Assembly: GCA_050174775.1 (NCBI GenBank)
Contig: JBFXJP010000002.1
Location: 279,426-343,425, forward strand
Direction: 5' to 3'
DNA: 64,000 bases
Origin: CAYPGJ01 sp050174775
GTDB taxonomy: Bacteria > Planctomycetota > Phycisphaerae > Phycisphaerales > UBA1924
The translations under genes and the position numbers were made by a program. The notes below the pieces were generated by a model. It was not told the origin of the DNA. It did no database searches and was given only the letters and a program-made list of their open reading frames with translations. Numbering within the stretch: the stretch's first letter is position 1; each line of letters starts with the position of its first letter. Shown here piece by piece: positions 7,334-17,047 of this stretch.

Positions 7334-8782
7334 ATGCAGATATGCGCCATCGGTGGCGCGGGACCGAGGCATCGCTTCGTCCCGTGCGCCGCCGCAATCC
7401 TGACATTTCTCCTTGCCGGGTGCGCTGCGAATCGGCCCGATCCGCAGGCCGAAGCAACTGCAAGCCGAGCACTCGGCCTCACCGAGGTTCTGACGTTCCG
7501 TACCGAGGGCGGCCCTTTGGACGAGGTTGCCGAAGGCGAGGTGCTCACGCTCGCTGATGCGGTGCGTCGCGCCGCTACAACCGACCCGAGGTTGCAGGCC
7601 GCGCTCGCCCGCGTGCGCATCGCGATGGCCGACGCCGACCAGGCTCGGCTTCTGCCCAATCCCGTGCTCGACTTCGTCCTGCGCTGGGGGCCCGGCAAGC
7701 CGCAGATCGAGGTCTCTCTCGCGCAAGACCTGATTCAGATGTTCAAGATCCCGCGCCAGGCGAGCGCGGCGGATAATCGGCTCCGGCAGGCCGCATCCGA
7801 TGCGGTCACCGTGGCCCTTGACACGGTGGCGGAGGTCCAGGAGCGGTACGTCGCGGTTCAAACCTTGGAATCGCTGGTGCCTGTGCTCGTGGAGCGCCGG
7901 GGTCTGCTCGACAAGCTCGTGGCCACCGCCCGTGCGAGACTGGAAGCGCAGGAGGGCACTCGCAGCGACCTGACCACGCTCGAAGCACAGCGCGTGGAAC
8001 TCGACGTTGACATGGCGGAAGCAAAGAGGCAACTCACCGAGGAGCGTCTGCGTCTGGCGCGCTTGATCGGCGAACCTTCCGGTTCAGCTTCCTGGCGCGT
8101 CGATTCTTGGACCGCACCCGCCCTTGCCTCCAGCGTGGAATCGCATTGGGTCGAGGCCGCGCTGCAGCATCGGCCCGAGGTGCAATCCGGCGCTTGGACG
8201 CTGGCGGCGCTCGGTGACGACGAAGCCCTCGCGCGGCTCCTGCCGTGGGACGGGCTTGGCGTTGGTGTCGATGCTCAGCGCGATCCCGACTGGACCGTGG
8301 GCCCGTCGGTTTCGACGCCAATACCCATCTTCGACATGGGTCAGGCCGGACGCGCTCGCGTGACGGCCGAGCAGACCGAGGCTCGCCACAACCTGACTCT
8401 GGCCAAGCGCAAGGTCGTGGAGGAGGTTCGAGTGGCGTTCCAGTCGCTTGACGCCAGCGCCGACAATCTGAAGCGCATCCAGTCAGAGTTGATCCCTCTC
8501 CAACAGCAGCGCAGGCAGCAGGCTGAGGATGCCTATCGGGCGGGACAGACAGACGTGACTGCCTTGTTCCTCGCGGAGCAGGACCTCCGCGCCGCCCGCG
8601 CCAAAGCCATCGAAGTGGAACAGCAGATGTCAATCTCGCTGATCCGCCTGCAACGGGCGGTTGGCGGCCCGGGCGTGGCCGCGTCGGTCGGTCAGTCCCC
8701 GGCCACCACCGAGCACAACACGCCACTCTCCGTCAGCCCCCTCGCCATCACACCCATCAACTTGCACACATCGAACCACTGA
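7334..8782 (+). CDS. czcC: TolC-family outer membrane lipoprotein of a metal efflux system (CzcC-like)
   Basis: A 482-residue outer membrane efflux protein. The N-terminus is a lipoprotein signal with the lipobox LLAGC (Cys at about residue 30). The body shows the two-fold repeated outer-membrane-factor pattern: LTLADAVRRAATTDPRLQAALARV in the first half and, in the second, a matching segment with HRPEVQSGAWTLAALGDDEA, then P-I-F-D-M-G-Q-A-G-R-A-R typical of the family's equatorial region, and long charged coiled-coil helices. About 40 C-terminal residues are an unstructured Ser/Thr/Pro tail. The gene is followed by the adaptor and RND genes in the usual order and would form the outer channel of the tripartite exporter. 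Confidence 0.85.
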   Translation: MQICAIGGAGPRHRFVPCAAAILTFLLAGCAANRPDPQAEATASRALGLTEVLTFRTEGGPLDEVAEGEVLTLADAVRRAATTDPRLQAALARVRIAMADADQARLLPNPVLDFVLRWGPGKPQIEVSLAQDLIQMFKIPRQASAADNRLRQAASDAVTVALDTVAEVQERYVAVQTLESLVPVLVERRGLLDKLVATARARLEAQEGTRSDLTTLEAQRVELDVDMAEAKRQLTEERLRLARLIGEPSGSASWRVDSWTAPALASSVESHWVEAALQHRPEVQSGAWTLAALGDDEALARLLPWDGLGVGVDAQRDPDWTVGPSVSTPIPIFDMGQAGRARVTAEQTEARHNLTLAKRKVVEEVRVAFQSLDASADNLKRIQSELIPLQQQRRQQAEDAYRAGQTDVTALFLAEQDLRAARAKAIEVEQQMSISLIRLQRAVGGPGVAASVGQSPATTEHNTPLSVSPLAITPINLHTSNH

Positions 8783-8818
8783 ACGCGGCCGTCCGCGATC
8801 CGCCCGGAGAACTAAGTC

Positions 8819-10159
8819 ATGAACCACGAGAATCTGCGCTGCCGCACACTCGCTCCCTGTTTCAAGTCCATGGGCGTGTTCCTGCTCGTCATCGGACTCG
8901 TCGGGCCTCTGGCATCCTGCAAGAAGCACGAAGAGGGAGACGGCCACGATCACGGCGCACCCGCCGCCAAGGACCAGCATGCCGAAGGCGACGGCCACAA
9001 CCACGGTGCAGACATAGAGCACGTTGACGAGGTCAAACTCACTGGCGAGGCTGTCGAACGCTACGGCGTCAAGGTTGGCGAGGCCCAGTTGTGGATGCTC
9101 AGGCCCACCTTCGTGGCGCCGGCACGCGTGGGGTTCAACACAGAGGCGATGGCCCACGTCGGGTCGCTGGTGCGCGGCCGGGTCGTCGAGATCCGCGTTC
9201 GGCTTGGCGACCAAGTCACCAAGGGCGATGCGCTCCTCGTTGTCGAGAGCCCCGAGCTCGGACAGGCACAGTCGGACTTCCTTCTCAAGCGATCAGCTGC
9301 GGAAACGGCGGTTCCGCAGGCGGACCTGGCGCAGGCAGCGTGGGACCGGGCCAAGGGCCTGCTCGATCAGTCGCAGGGGATCTCGCTCACCGAGGTGCAG
9401 AAGCGCGAGGCCGAGTACAAGGCCGCCGTGGCGAACGTCAAGGCCGCGGAGGCCTCGGCCTTCGCGGCTGAGAACGGGCTCCACTTGATCGGGATGGACC
9501 AGGAGGCCGTGAACAACCTCGTCGGGACCGGCGAGATCGCCCCGCGGTACACCATCCGGGCCGCGATCAGCGGCCAGGTTGTGCAGCGCGAGATCACGCT
9601 TGGGGAGTTGGTCAATCCTGACCGAGAGTCACTGATGGTGCTCGCGGACACCAGCACGCTCTGGGTCTTGGCAGATGTCCCCGAGGCCAGACTTCCCTCG
9701 ATCTCGCATGGGGCACAGGCCTGGATCACGGTCGGCTCGAACGCGAGCAACAAGTACGAAGGAACCGTCGCGTTCATCGCGCCGGTGGTGGACCCAACAA
9801 CGCGCACTGCGCAGGTCCGCATTGAGGTGCCCCGCGCCGCGCTCGGGAACGGCGCGATCAGGCCAGGCATGTTCGCCCAGGCCGAGATCGTCGCGGCGGT
9901 GGCGGGCGGCGCGGAACCCGTGCCGCAAGTCGCGGTCCCCCAAGAGGCGGTGCAGACGGTTGAAGGAGGCCCCGCCGTCTTCGTGCCGGTGGCGGGCGAG
10001 CCCAACACGTTCCAGAAGCGGGTGCTCAACGTCGGGCCGACGGTGGGCGGTCTCGTACCGGTCCTGGCAGGTCTGGTCGAGGGCGAGAGGTTCGTCGAGG
10101 CCGGGTCGTTCATTCTGAAGGCCGAGCTCGGGAAAGGCTCGGCCGCCCACGAGCACTAA
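8819..10159 (+). CDS. czcB: Periplasmic adaptor (membrane fusion protein) of the RND exporter, CzcB-like
   Basis: A 446-residue lipoprotein: hydrophobic leader, lipobox GPLASC (Cys near residue 34), then a His/Asp-rich stretch (GDGHDHGAPAAKDQHAEGD and HNHGADIEH) that could bind metal ions. The rest follows the HlyD/CzcB layout: a barrel-sandwich half-motif near residue 120 (GRVVEIRVRLGDQVTKGDAL), an alpha-helical hairpin (about 150-215), the second half with GQVVQREITLGELVNP, and a beta-barrel segment with LWVLADVPE and FIAPVVDPTTRT. GGAGA lies upstream of ATG 8819. It links the inner membrane pump to the TolC-type channel. Confidence 0.88.
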   Translation: MNHENLRCRTLAPCFKSMGVFLLVIGLVGPLASCKKHEEGDGHDHGAPAAKDQHAEGDGHNHGADIEHVDEVKLTGEAVERYGVKVGEAQLWMLRPTFVAPARVGFNTEAMAHVGSLVRGRVVEIRVRLGDQVTKGDALLVVESPELGQAQSDFLLKRSAAETAVPQADLAQAAWDRAKGLLDQSQGISLTEVQKREAEYKAAVANVKAAEASAFAAENGLHLIGMDQEAVNNLVGTGEIAPRYTIRAAISGQVVQREITLGELVNPDRESLMVLADTSTLWVLADVPEARLPSISHGAQAWITVGSNASNKYEGTVAFIAPVVDPTTRTAQVRIEVPRAALGNGAIRPGMFAQAEIVAAVAGGAEPVPQVAVPQEAVQTVEGGPAVFVPVAGEPNTFQKRVLNVGPTVGGLVPVLAGLVEGERFVEAGSFILKAELGKGSAAHEH

Positions 10160-10216
10160 TCCACTCCGCCAACCCTCGCCCCCAGATCGACTCGCTGCAA
10201 CTCACAGAGGCCCCCC

Positions 10217-13200
10217 ATGCTTGAAGCCGTGCTGCACTTCTCCATCAAGAACCGCTGGTTTATTGTCATTCTGACGGCGCTGGTGGCCGCGGTGGGCGTC
10301 TACTCGCTCAAAAAGCTCCCCATCGATGCCGTGCCTGACATCACGAACAACCAGGTCCAGATTAACGCCGTCGCTCCTTCGCTTTCGCCCGAAGAGGTCG
10401 AGAAGCAGGTGACGTTTACTATCGAATACGCCTTGGCGGGCATCCCGGGGCTGCAGTCCACGCGATCGCTCTCGCGCAACGGGTTCGCCCAGGTCACGGC
10501 GGTTTTTGAGGATGATGTGGACATCTACTTCGCCCGCCAGCAGGTGGGCGAGCGTCTCGGCGAGGCGAAGGAATCCCTGCCGCCGGGTGTGGACCCCATC
10601 ATGGGGCCGATCGCCACCGGTCTCGGCGAGGTCTACATGTACACGGTCGAGTACGAGCACCCGCATGGAAAAGGCGCGATGATTCAGGACGGCATGGTCG
10701 GGTGGCAGTCCGACGGTTCGTACCTCTCCGCCGAGGGGCGGCGCCTGAAAACCGATGTCGAACTCGCGTCCTATCTCCGCGAGGTGCAGGACTGGATCAT
10801 CCGTCCGCAGCTCAAGGGGGTGAAGGACGTCGCGGGCGTGGACGCCATCGGCGGGTACGTCAAGCAGTACCACGTCGAGCCCGACCCCATGAAACTTGTC
10901 TCATATGGGTTGACATTCTCACAGGTGATCGAGGCGATCGAGAAGAATAATGTCTCCACGGGCGCCGGCTACGTCGAGCACAACGGCGAGTCGTACCTGG
11001 TGCGGGCCACCGGGCGCATCGAGAACATCGACCAACTCTCCACGATTGTGGTTGGCACGCGCAACGGGATTCCGATCTATATCCGGGACATCGTTGTGCC
11101 GGGCGGTGTCGGAGTCGGGAGAGAGTTGCGGACCGGGTCGGCTAGCGAGAACGGTGAAGAGGTCGTGGTCGGCACTGCCATCATGCTCATCGGGGCCAAC
11201 AGCCGCACCGTTGCGGCCTCGGTGGACAGGAAGATGACGGAGATTCAGAAGAGCCTTCCGTCTGGAATCCGAGCACAGACTGTTCTCAACCGGACCAAGC
11301 TCGTAGACGCCACGGTAAAGACAATTCAGAAGAACCTGCTCGAGGGTGCGGTCCTGGTGATCGTCGTCCTGCTCCTGCTGCTGGGCAACATCCGCGCGGC
11401 GCTCATCTGCGCCGCGGCGATCCCGCTGTCCATGCTCATGACCGCCACGGGCATGGTGCAGAACAAGGTGAGCGGCAACCTCATGTCGTTGGGAGCGATC
11501 GACTTCGGGCTGATCGTGGATGGGGCGGTCATCATCGTCGAGAACTGCCTGCGGCGCCTAGCCGAAGCCCAGCATCACAAAGGCCGAGTGCTGAATCTCC
11601 AGGAACGGCTGCACGAAGTCATGGTCGCGGCCAAGGAGATGATCCAGCCATCGGTCTATGGCCAGGCGATCATCATCACGGTGTACTTCCCCATCCTCGC
11701 GCTCACGGGCGTCGAGGGCAAGATGTTCCACCCGATGGCGATGACGGTCATCTTCGCCCTCATCGGCGCATTCATCCTGTCGCTGACCTTCGTGCCAGCG
11801 ATGGTGGCAATCCTGATCCGCGGCAAGGTCACGGAGAAGGAGATGTTCCTGATCCGCTGGGCCAAGGCCGCGTACAAGCCCGCCGTCCGCATTTCGGTGC
11901 GCTTCCGCTGGATGATCGTGGCGGCAGCGCTCGTCGCATTCCTCGGGTCGGCTGTGCTGTTCACGCGGCTGGGCCAAGAGTTTGTCCCAACGCTCGATGA
12001 AAAGGACCTGGCACTGCAGGCCCTGCGCATGCCCAGCACCTCGCTTACGACTTCGCAAGACATGCAATTCGACCTGGAGCGCGCGCTCTCGCAGTTCCCC
12101 GAGGTGGCATTCGTCTTCTCTAAGACCGGAACGGCGGAACTCGCGGCGGACCCCATGCCGCCCAATATCTCCGACACCTTCGTCATCTTCAAGCCCTCGG
12201 ACCAGTGGCGGAGCGAGGCGGAGTTGGACGGCCTCATCGTGGAGAAGGAGGAAGCGATCGCCACGCTGTCCGAAGGTCATTCCGAGGAAGGGCACGAGGA
12301 GGGCGAGGAGGGGCCCAAGCTCGAAGGCCACAAGGGCAAACTCATCAAGCTCATCGAGCTGACTGTCCGGGCTCTTCCCGGTCAGAACTACGAGTTCACT
12401 CAACCGATCCAGATGCGGTTCAATGAACTCATCTCCGGCGTGCGCGGCGATGTCGCCGTGAAGGTGTACGGCGATGACTTTGACTCCATGACTCGTACAG
12501 CGCAGGAGGTGCTGTCAGCGATCCAGTCGGTGCCCGGCGCGGCCGATGCCAAGATGGAACAGGTCGAGGGCCTCCCGGTCATGACCGTTGACATCGACCG
12601 AGCTGCCATCGCCCGTTATGGACTCAACATCTACGACATCCAGCAGGTCGTCGCCGCAGCGATTGGCGGAGCCGAAGCGGGGCTGGTCTTCGAGGGGGAC
12701 CGCCGTTTCGATCTTGTTGTGCGGTTGCCCGAAGAGATCCGTGGCAAGATCGATGCTCTGGAGCGGCTGCCGATCCCCCTTCCCGGTGGCGAGGAGCGCA
12801 CCGCAGTCGGCGAACTCGCCAGCGCCGCGAACGGCGGATGGCTGGCAGAATTTGTTCAGACGCGGGAGATGGGCTTCATCCCCTTGAGCGATGTGGCGAG
12901 GATCGAAGTTGCTGAGGGGCGCAACCAAGTCAGCCGCGAAAACGGCAAGCGCCGTATCGTCGTGCAGTGCAACGTGCGTGGGCGAGACCTCGGCTCGTTC
13001 GTGCGCGATGCCGAAAAGGCCGTGGAGTCGATCTCACTTCCCGCCGGGCAGTGGTTGGTGTGGGGCGGACAGTACGAGAACCTCGTGGCGGCCAAAGCAC
13101 GCCTCACCATCGTCGTTCCTATCTGCTTCTTCCTGATCTTCCTGCTGCTCTTCTCGACGTTCAAGAGCGTCAAGTACGCATTGCTCGTGTTTAGCGCCGT

Positions 13201-13819
13201 ACCCTTGGGACTGACCGGCGGGATCATCGCGCTCTGGCTTCGGAGCATGCCCTTCTCGATATCCGCGGCGGTCGGATTCATCGCGCTTTCGGGAGTGGCC
13301 GTGCTCAACGGCCTGGTCATGGTCTCGTTTATCAACCAGTTGCGGCGCGAGGGAATGGGCCGTGACGATGCGATCATTCGAGGTTCGCTCGTGCGGCTTC
13401 GCCCCGTGCTCATGACGGCCCTTGTGGCATCACTGGGATTCGTGCCGATGGCCCTCGCCACTGGCACCGGGGCCGAGGTGCAGAAGCCCCTCGCGACGGT
13501 GGTCATCGGCGGACTCATGTCCAGCACGCTTCTGACGCTCGTGGTGCTGCCCGCCCTCTATCGCATCTTCACGGGGTGGGATCCCAGCGGCCGGCCGACG
13601 CCGCTTCCCCAGGAGTGGGAGCAATCGGAAACGGGACCGCTCGAATCCAACTTGAACACCGCGCTGCCAGAAACCGCCGGTTCAAAGGTGGATGACGCTC
13701 CTCTTTCAGTAAGTTCCATCGTCACGCCTTCTCACCATCCGGCGCCGGGTGCTAAACCTCAAAAGCCACCCGGCGCGACAAACAACGACGACGACGAGAA
13801 GCCCTCGCCGCAGGGATGA
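10217..13819 (+). CDS. czcA: Heavy-metal RND transporter, CzcA type
   Basis: A 1200-residue inner membrane proton/metal antiporter. The N-terminus MLEAVLHFSIKNRWF and LPIDAVPDITNNQVQINA are typical of the heavy-metal efflux RND family. Transmembrane helix 4 carries D429, D435 and E442 in the context DFGLIVDGAVIIVEN. That is the CzcA signature (Asp-402, Asp-408 and Glu-415 in the Cupriavidus protein) for Co/Zn/Cd export and differs from the CusA (Cu/Ag) pattern. The second periplasmic region has an acidic, His-containing insert (about residues 690-715). The last 100 residues form a Pro/Ser/Asp-rich cytoplasmic tail longer than usual. The 3' end overlaps an ATGA at 13816. Confidence 0.92.
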   Translation: MLEAVLHFSIKNRWFIVILTALVAAVGVYSLKKLPIDAVPDITNNQVQINAVAPSLSPEEVEKQVTFTIEYALAGIPGLQSTRSLSRNGFAQVTAVFEDDVDIYFARQQVGERLGEAKESLPPGVDPIMGPIATGLGEVYMYTVEYEHPHGKGAMIQDGMVGWQSDGSYLSAEGRRLKTDVELASYLREVQDWIIRPQLKGVKDVAGVDAIGGYVKQYHVEPDPMKLVSYGLTFSQVIEAIEKNNVSTGAGYVEHNGESYLVRATGRIENIDQLSTIVVGTRNGIPIYIRDIVVPGGVGVGRELRTGSASENGEEVVVGTAIMLIGANSRTVAASVDRKMTEIQKSLPSGIRAQTVLNRTKLVDATVKTIQKNLLEGAVLVIVVLLLLLGNIRAALICAAAIPLSMLMTATGMVQNKVSGNLMSLGAIDFGLIVDGAVIIVENCLRRLAEAQHHKGRVLNLQERLHEVMVAAKEMIQPSVYGQAIIITVYFPILALTGVEGKMFHPMAMTVIFALIGAFILSLTFVPAMVAILIRGKVTEKEMFLIRWAKAAYKPAVRISVRFRWMIVAAALVAFLGSAVLFTRLGQEFVPTLDEKDLALQALRMPSTSLTTSQDMQFDLERALSQFPEVAFVFSKTGTAELAADPMPPNISDTFVIFKPSDQWRSEAELDGLIVEKEEAIATLSEGHSEEGHEEGEEGPKLEGHKGKLIKLIELTVRALPGQNYEFTQPIQMRFNELISGVRGDVAVKVYGDDFDSMTRTAQEVLSAIQSVPGAADAKMEQVEGLPVMTVDIDRAAIARYGLNIYDIQQVVAAAIGGAEAGLVFEGDRRFDLVVRLPEEIRGKIDALERLPIPLPGGEERTAVGELASAANGGWLAEFVQTREMGFIPLSDVARIEVAEGRNQVSRENGKRRIVVQCNVRGRDLGSFVRDAEKAVESISLPAGQWLVWGGQYENLVAAKARLTIVVPICFFLIFLLLFSTFKSVKYALLVFSAVPLGLTGGIIALWLRSMPFSISAAVGFIALSGVAVLNGLVMVSFINQLRREGMGRDDAIIRGSLVRLRPVLMTALVASLGFVPMALATGTGAEVQKPLATVVIGGLMSSTLLTLVVLPALYRIFTGWDPSGRPTPLPQEWEQSETGPLESNLNTALPETAGSKVDDAPLSVSSIVTPSHHPAPGAKPQKPPGATNNDDDEKPSPQG

Positions 13820-13866
13820 TCGTTAGGTGTTGTCCGATGCTGAGCCTCGTTCCAAGGAATCCTGAC

Positions 13867-14358
13867 ATGCACGGATTGGATCGCAAGAGTGTTCTGATGA
13901 GTTTGCTCGCGGGCGCGAGCCTGTTGGGAGGCTGCGCGAGCGGCAACGACCTGATCGCCGCGGGGCGGGTTGCCGTCGAGCCCCACATCGCCCAAACCAT
14001 GCGCAAGCCGCCGGAGGTCTACGAAGACAAGGGGGACCTTGTCATTGCCGGCCGGCTCGAACGCAGCCTGCAACGCGACCTCGCCGGACACATTGACGTT
14101 GCCGTCATTGGTCCTGACGGCGCGATGGTGTACGACGCAAAGGTCAACTACAACGGAGTGACAACATACAATAAAGAATGGTCCGGGCCCAAACATGCCG
14201 TGTTCCGCCAAGTGCGCACTCGCCGCTACGGCTCATACTGGGCCTACTCCGTCCGCTTCCCGGGACTCCCGCCCGAGGGCTCGGTCGTCAAGGTCAGACA
14301 CGAGCCCGGCCCGAACGTCTCAGCCGCTCCCTCGCCGCCCCTCACGCCCCAGCCCTGA
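13867..14358 (+). CDS. Small lipoprotein of the metal-export cluster
   Basis: A 163-residue protein. ATG 13867 is preferred over the upstream in-frame ATG 13816 because it has AAGGA in front and because the lipoprotein signal begins there: MHGLDRKSVLMSLLAGASLL followed by the lipobox GGC. The mature part has two beta-strand-like blocks (KGDLVIAGRLERSLQ, HIDVAVIGPDGAMVY) and a C-terminal segment ending in Pro/Ala/Ser. No metal-binding motif stands out. It lies between czcA and the P-type ATPase, which suggests a periplasmic accessory role in export. I do not recognise the family. Confidence 0.65.
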   Translation: MHGLDRKSVLMSLLAGASLLGGCASGNDLIAAGRVAVEPHIAQTMRKPPEVYEDKGDLVIAGRLERSLQRDLAGHIDVAVIGPDGAMVYDAKVNYNGVTTYNKEWSGPKHAVFRQVRTRRYGSYWAYSVRFPGLPPEGSVVKVRHEPGPNVSAAPSPPLTPQP

Positions 14359-14364
14359 TCCTTC

Positions 14365-16608
14365 ATGCCCCAACCATCCACCACTACCATCGGTGTCCGC
14401 GAGCTCGACTGCGCCGCCGAAGAAGCGGTCTTGCGCAAGGCGCTCAGTTCGGTCCCCGGTGTGACGGCGGTGGAGTGCGACGTGCTGAACCGTAGCGTGG
14501 TCATCACGCACGAAGGCGCGGACCACGCCCAGCTCTCGCGCGCCATCAAGGGCGCTGGCATGACACCTGCAACTCCTACCTTTTCCCCGTCCGCCGGCGC
14601 TCTCGCTGCCACCCGGGAACATGACGGTGAGTCGGCCTCTGCCGGCGAGTGCAAGACATGTGACGCGGGCAGTCCCGCGACCCATCAACCTTCCGACTCC
14701 CATCCTGCCTCCACGCGAGCGCAGCTGGTCGCGCTGGGCCTCTCCGGTGTGTTGGCTCTGGGTTCCGAAGTCGTTGCCTGGACAACCAAATCCGAGCGCT
14801 CATGGCCCGCCATCACGATGGCCGCGGTGTCGATCTTGCTCGGCGGGCTCCCCACGCTCCGCAAGGGCTTCTACGCCCTCAAGACCTTCACGCTCAACAT
14901 CAACTTCCTCATGACCATCGCGGTGATCGGCGCGTGCGCCATCGGTGAGTGGCCGGAGGCGGCTGTGGTGGTGTTCCTCTTCGCCGTCGCGGAGCTCATC
15001 GAGGTGTACTCGCTGGACCGGGCTCGCAACGCGGTGCGAGCGCTCATGGAAATGGCCCCGGAGATCGCGTGGGTCAAGCAGCCCGACGATTCCTGGAAGG
15101 AGACGCCCGTGGGCGAGGTGCCCGCCGGGTCAGTCGTGCGCGTGAGGCCCGGCGAACGATTGGCGCTCGACGGCGTGGTCGTCGCCGGCGTGTCGGCGGT
15201 GAACCAAGCCCCGATTACGGGTGAGAGCGTGCCGGTGGATAAGGCGGTCGGCGACCAGGTCTTCGCCGGCACGATCAACGAGAGCGGCGTGCTCGAGTTC
15301 AAGGTGACGGGGGGCAAGGACCAGACGACGCTCGCTCGGATCATTCGGACGGTCCAGGAAGCCCAGTCGGCCAGAGCGCCGACGCAGCGATTCGTGGATC
15401 GCTTCGCCCGCGTGTACACCCCCACGGTGGTGGCCATGGCAATCCTCGTGGCCTTGGTTCCCCCGCTGGTGTTCCAGCAGCCCTGGATGCGGTGGGTCTA
15501 CGAGGCGCTCGTTCTGTTGGTCATCGCGTGCCCGTGCGCCCTGGTCATCTCAACGCCGGTGACGGTCGTGAGCGGGCTCGCGGCGGCGGCGCGCCGGGGC
15601 ATCCTGATCAAGGGCGGGGTCTACCTGGAAGAGGGCCGCAGGCTTCGCGTGATCGCGGTGGACAAGACCGGGACGATCACCGAGGGCAGGCCCCGCGTTC
15701 AGGATGTCAGGCCCCTGAACTCGCTGGCCCCGGACTCGATCCTGAGGCTCGCGGCGAGCATCGATGCCGGCTCCGATCATCCCGTCGCGCGCGCTGTGAC
15801 CGCTGCTTGGACACGAGAGAAGACCGAAACCGTTGGAGCCCTGTTCCCCGTGCAGCAGTTCACCGCGATCACAGGCAAGGGAGTCACGGGAACAATCGAT
15901 GGCACGCGGTACTTCCTCGGGAACCATCGTTTCGCGCACGAGCGCGGGGTTTGTACGCCGGCCGCCGAGGCGGTCCTCGAAGAACTGGAGGCTGATGGCC
16001 AGACAGCGGTTGTCCTCACCGATGATCGTTCTGCTTTGGGAGTGATCGCCGTGGCAGATGCGCCACGGGAATCCAGTAGGGAGGCAGTTCGTCAATTGTA
16101 CGCCCTGGGACTCCGCACGGTGATGCTCAGCGGAGACAATCTACGCACAGCAGAAGCAATCGCCAAGGGCGTGGGCATCGACGACGCCCGGGGCGAGCTT
16201 CTCCCGGAAGACAAGGTCGCGTCGGTGACACAACTGACGGATCAGTGGGGTTACGTCGGCATGGTGGGCGACGGCGTGAACGACGCCCCCGCGCTCGCCC
16301 AGGCTTCGATCGGGTTTGCGATGGGAGCGGCGGGAACGGATACCGCCTTGGAAGTGGCCGATGTTGCCCTGATGCAGGACGACCTCCGGGGCGTGCCTGC
16401 GTTCATTCAGCTGAGCCGACGGACGGCACGAGTGCTTCGGCAAAACATCACGCTTGCACTGGGGATAAAGGTCGTGTTTTTCGTTCTCGCCCTTGCGGGT
16501 GTCGCGACGCTCTGGATGGCCGTGATCGCCGACGTGGGGGCGAGTCTGTTCGTAATTGGAAACGGTCTCAGATTACTGGGTGGTTCGGGTCGAGAGGGCA
16601 GAGTGTGA
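14365..16608 (+). CDS. P1B-type heavy metal ATPase (Zn/Cd/Pb type, ZntA-like)
   Basis: A 747-residue metal-exporting ATPase. Residues about 6-70 form an HMA-like domain in which the usual CxxC is reduced to a single Cys (RELDCAAEE), a pattern seen in some zinc-type pumps. The linker (about 85-115) has a CKTC-type pair and several His. The core has the phosphatase TGES at T285, the CPC metal-transfer motif at 389-391, the phosphorylated Asp at D433 (DKTGT), and GDGVND near residue 635. The C-terminal helix has ADVGASLFVIGNGLRLL, whose Asp is typical of the Zn/Cd/Pb subgroup. It begins 6 nt after the lipoprotein gene and would move the same ions across the inner membrane. Confidence 0.9.
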   Translation: MPQPSTTTIGVRELDCAAEEAVLRKALSSVPGVTAVECDVLNRSVVITHEGADHAQLSRAIKGAGMTPATPTFSPSAGALAATREHDGESASAGECKTCDAGSPATHQPSDSHPASTRAQLVALGLSGVLALGSEVVAWTTKSERSWPAITMAAVSILLGGLPTLRKGFYALKTFTLNINFLMTIAVIGACAIGEWPEAAVVVFLFAVAELIEVYSLDRARNAVRALMEMAPEIAWVKQPDDSWKETPVGEVPAGSVVRVRPGERLALDGVVVAGVSAVNQAPITGESVPVDKAVGDQVFAGTINESGVLEFKVTGGKDQTTLARIIRTVQEAQSARAPTQRFVDRFARVYTPTVVAMAILVALVPPLVFQQPWMRWVYEALVLLVIACPCALVISTPVTVVSGLAAAARRGILIKGGVYLEEGRRLRVIAVDKTGTITEGRPRVQDVRPLNSLAPDSILRLAASIDAGSDHPVARAVTAAWTREKTETVGALFPVQQFTAITGKGVTGTIDGTRYFLGNHRFAHERGVCTPAAEAVLEELEADGQTAVVLTDDRSALGVIAVADAPRESSREAVRQLYALGLRTVMLSGDNLRTAEAIAKGVGIDDARGELLPEDKVASVTQLTDQWGYVGMVGDGVNDAPALAQASIGFAMGAAGTDTALEVADVALMQDDLRGVPAFIQLSRRTARVLRQNITLALGIKVVFFVLALAGVATLWMAVIADVGASLFVIGNGLRLLGGSGREGRV

Positions 16609-17033
16609 CGATAACGAGCAGGTGAGATTGACGGGACTTGGACGCTCGTCCAAGCCGTTCTCTTGCAGAACTACCGCAAATTTGGCGACATCGATTGAAG
16701 ACCGAGGAAACGACAAACAGAACGCGCGGCCAATCACTTTCGAGGCTGCCACTTGACATCAGGGTCGAACGGCCGGTTTGCAATTGGTGGGTTGTTGTGA
16801 GGCGGAGACTGCGACGCTAATCGCCTCTTAAACCTGGCAGAGAACTCGGCGAGGGAGTCGCCTAATGCCACTTCACGTTAGCCTTCGAGACGGTGGCGGT
16901 CGAGAATAGGCGGGCCGGATGTCGGAGGGGACGGTAGGATGACTAAATCGCAGGGTGTCCAAGCTGCTAACCGGCGCGGAGCCCGGCCTGCCCACCACAG
17001 AATTGGCATCCGGCCTTTGAACCCGTTACCCTA
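16609..17033 (+). other. 425-nt gap after the P-type ATPase
   Basis: No gene is seen. A perfect inverted repeat at 16637-16654 (CTTGGA, 6-nt loop, TCCAAG; the arms extend to 8 bp) lies 29 nt after the ATPase stop and may end the transcript, although there is no T-run. The remainder has no repeat, no convincing promoter and only short open frames without ribosome-binding sites. The last 40 nt (16997-17033) resemble a decayed version of the tRNA-like sequence found after the GIY-YIG gene. Confidence 0.35.
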
Positions 17034-17047
17034 GGGGAGTTTTTCGA
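17034..17047 (+). repeat. Left copy of a 14-nt direct repeat flanking the GIY-YIG gene
   Basis: The string GGGGAGTTTTTCGA ends just before the ATG of the GIY-YIG gene. An identical copy lies at 17356-17369. Sequence in front of both copies is also similar (CCTAGGGGAG versus CCTAGTCGGGGAG). Two exact copies around a small nuclease gene suggest a duplicated insertion site or cassette boundary. Confidence 0.6.

Noticed and set aside
10217..13819. CusA (copper/silver) assignment for the RND pump
   Set aside because: Helix 4 has DFG...DGA...EN, the CzcA pattern, and not the CusA-type sequence.
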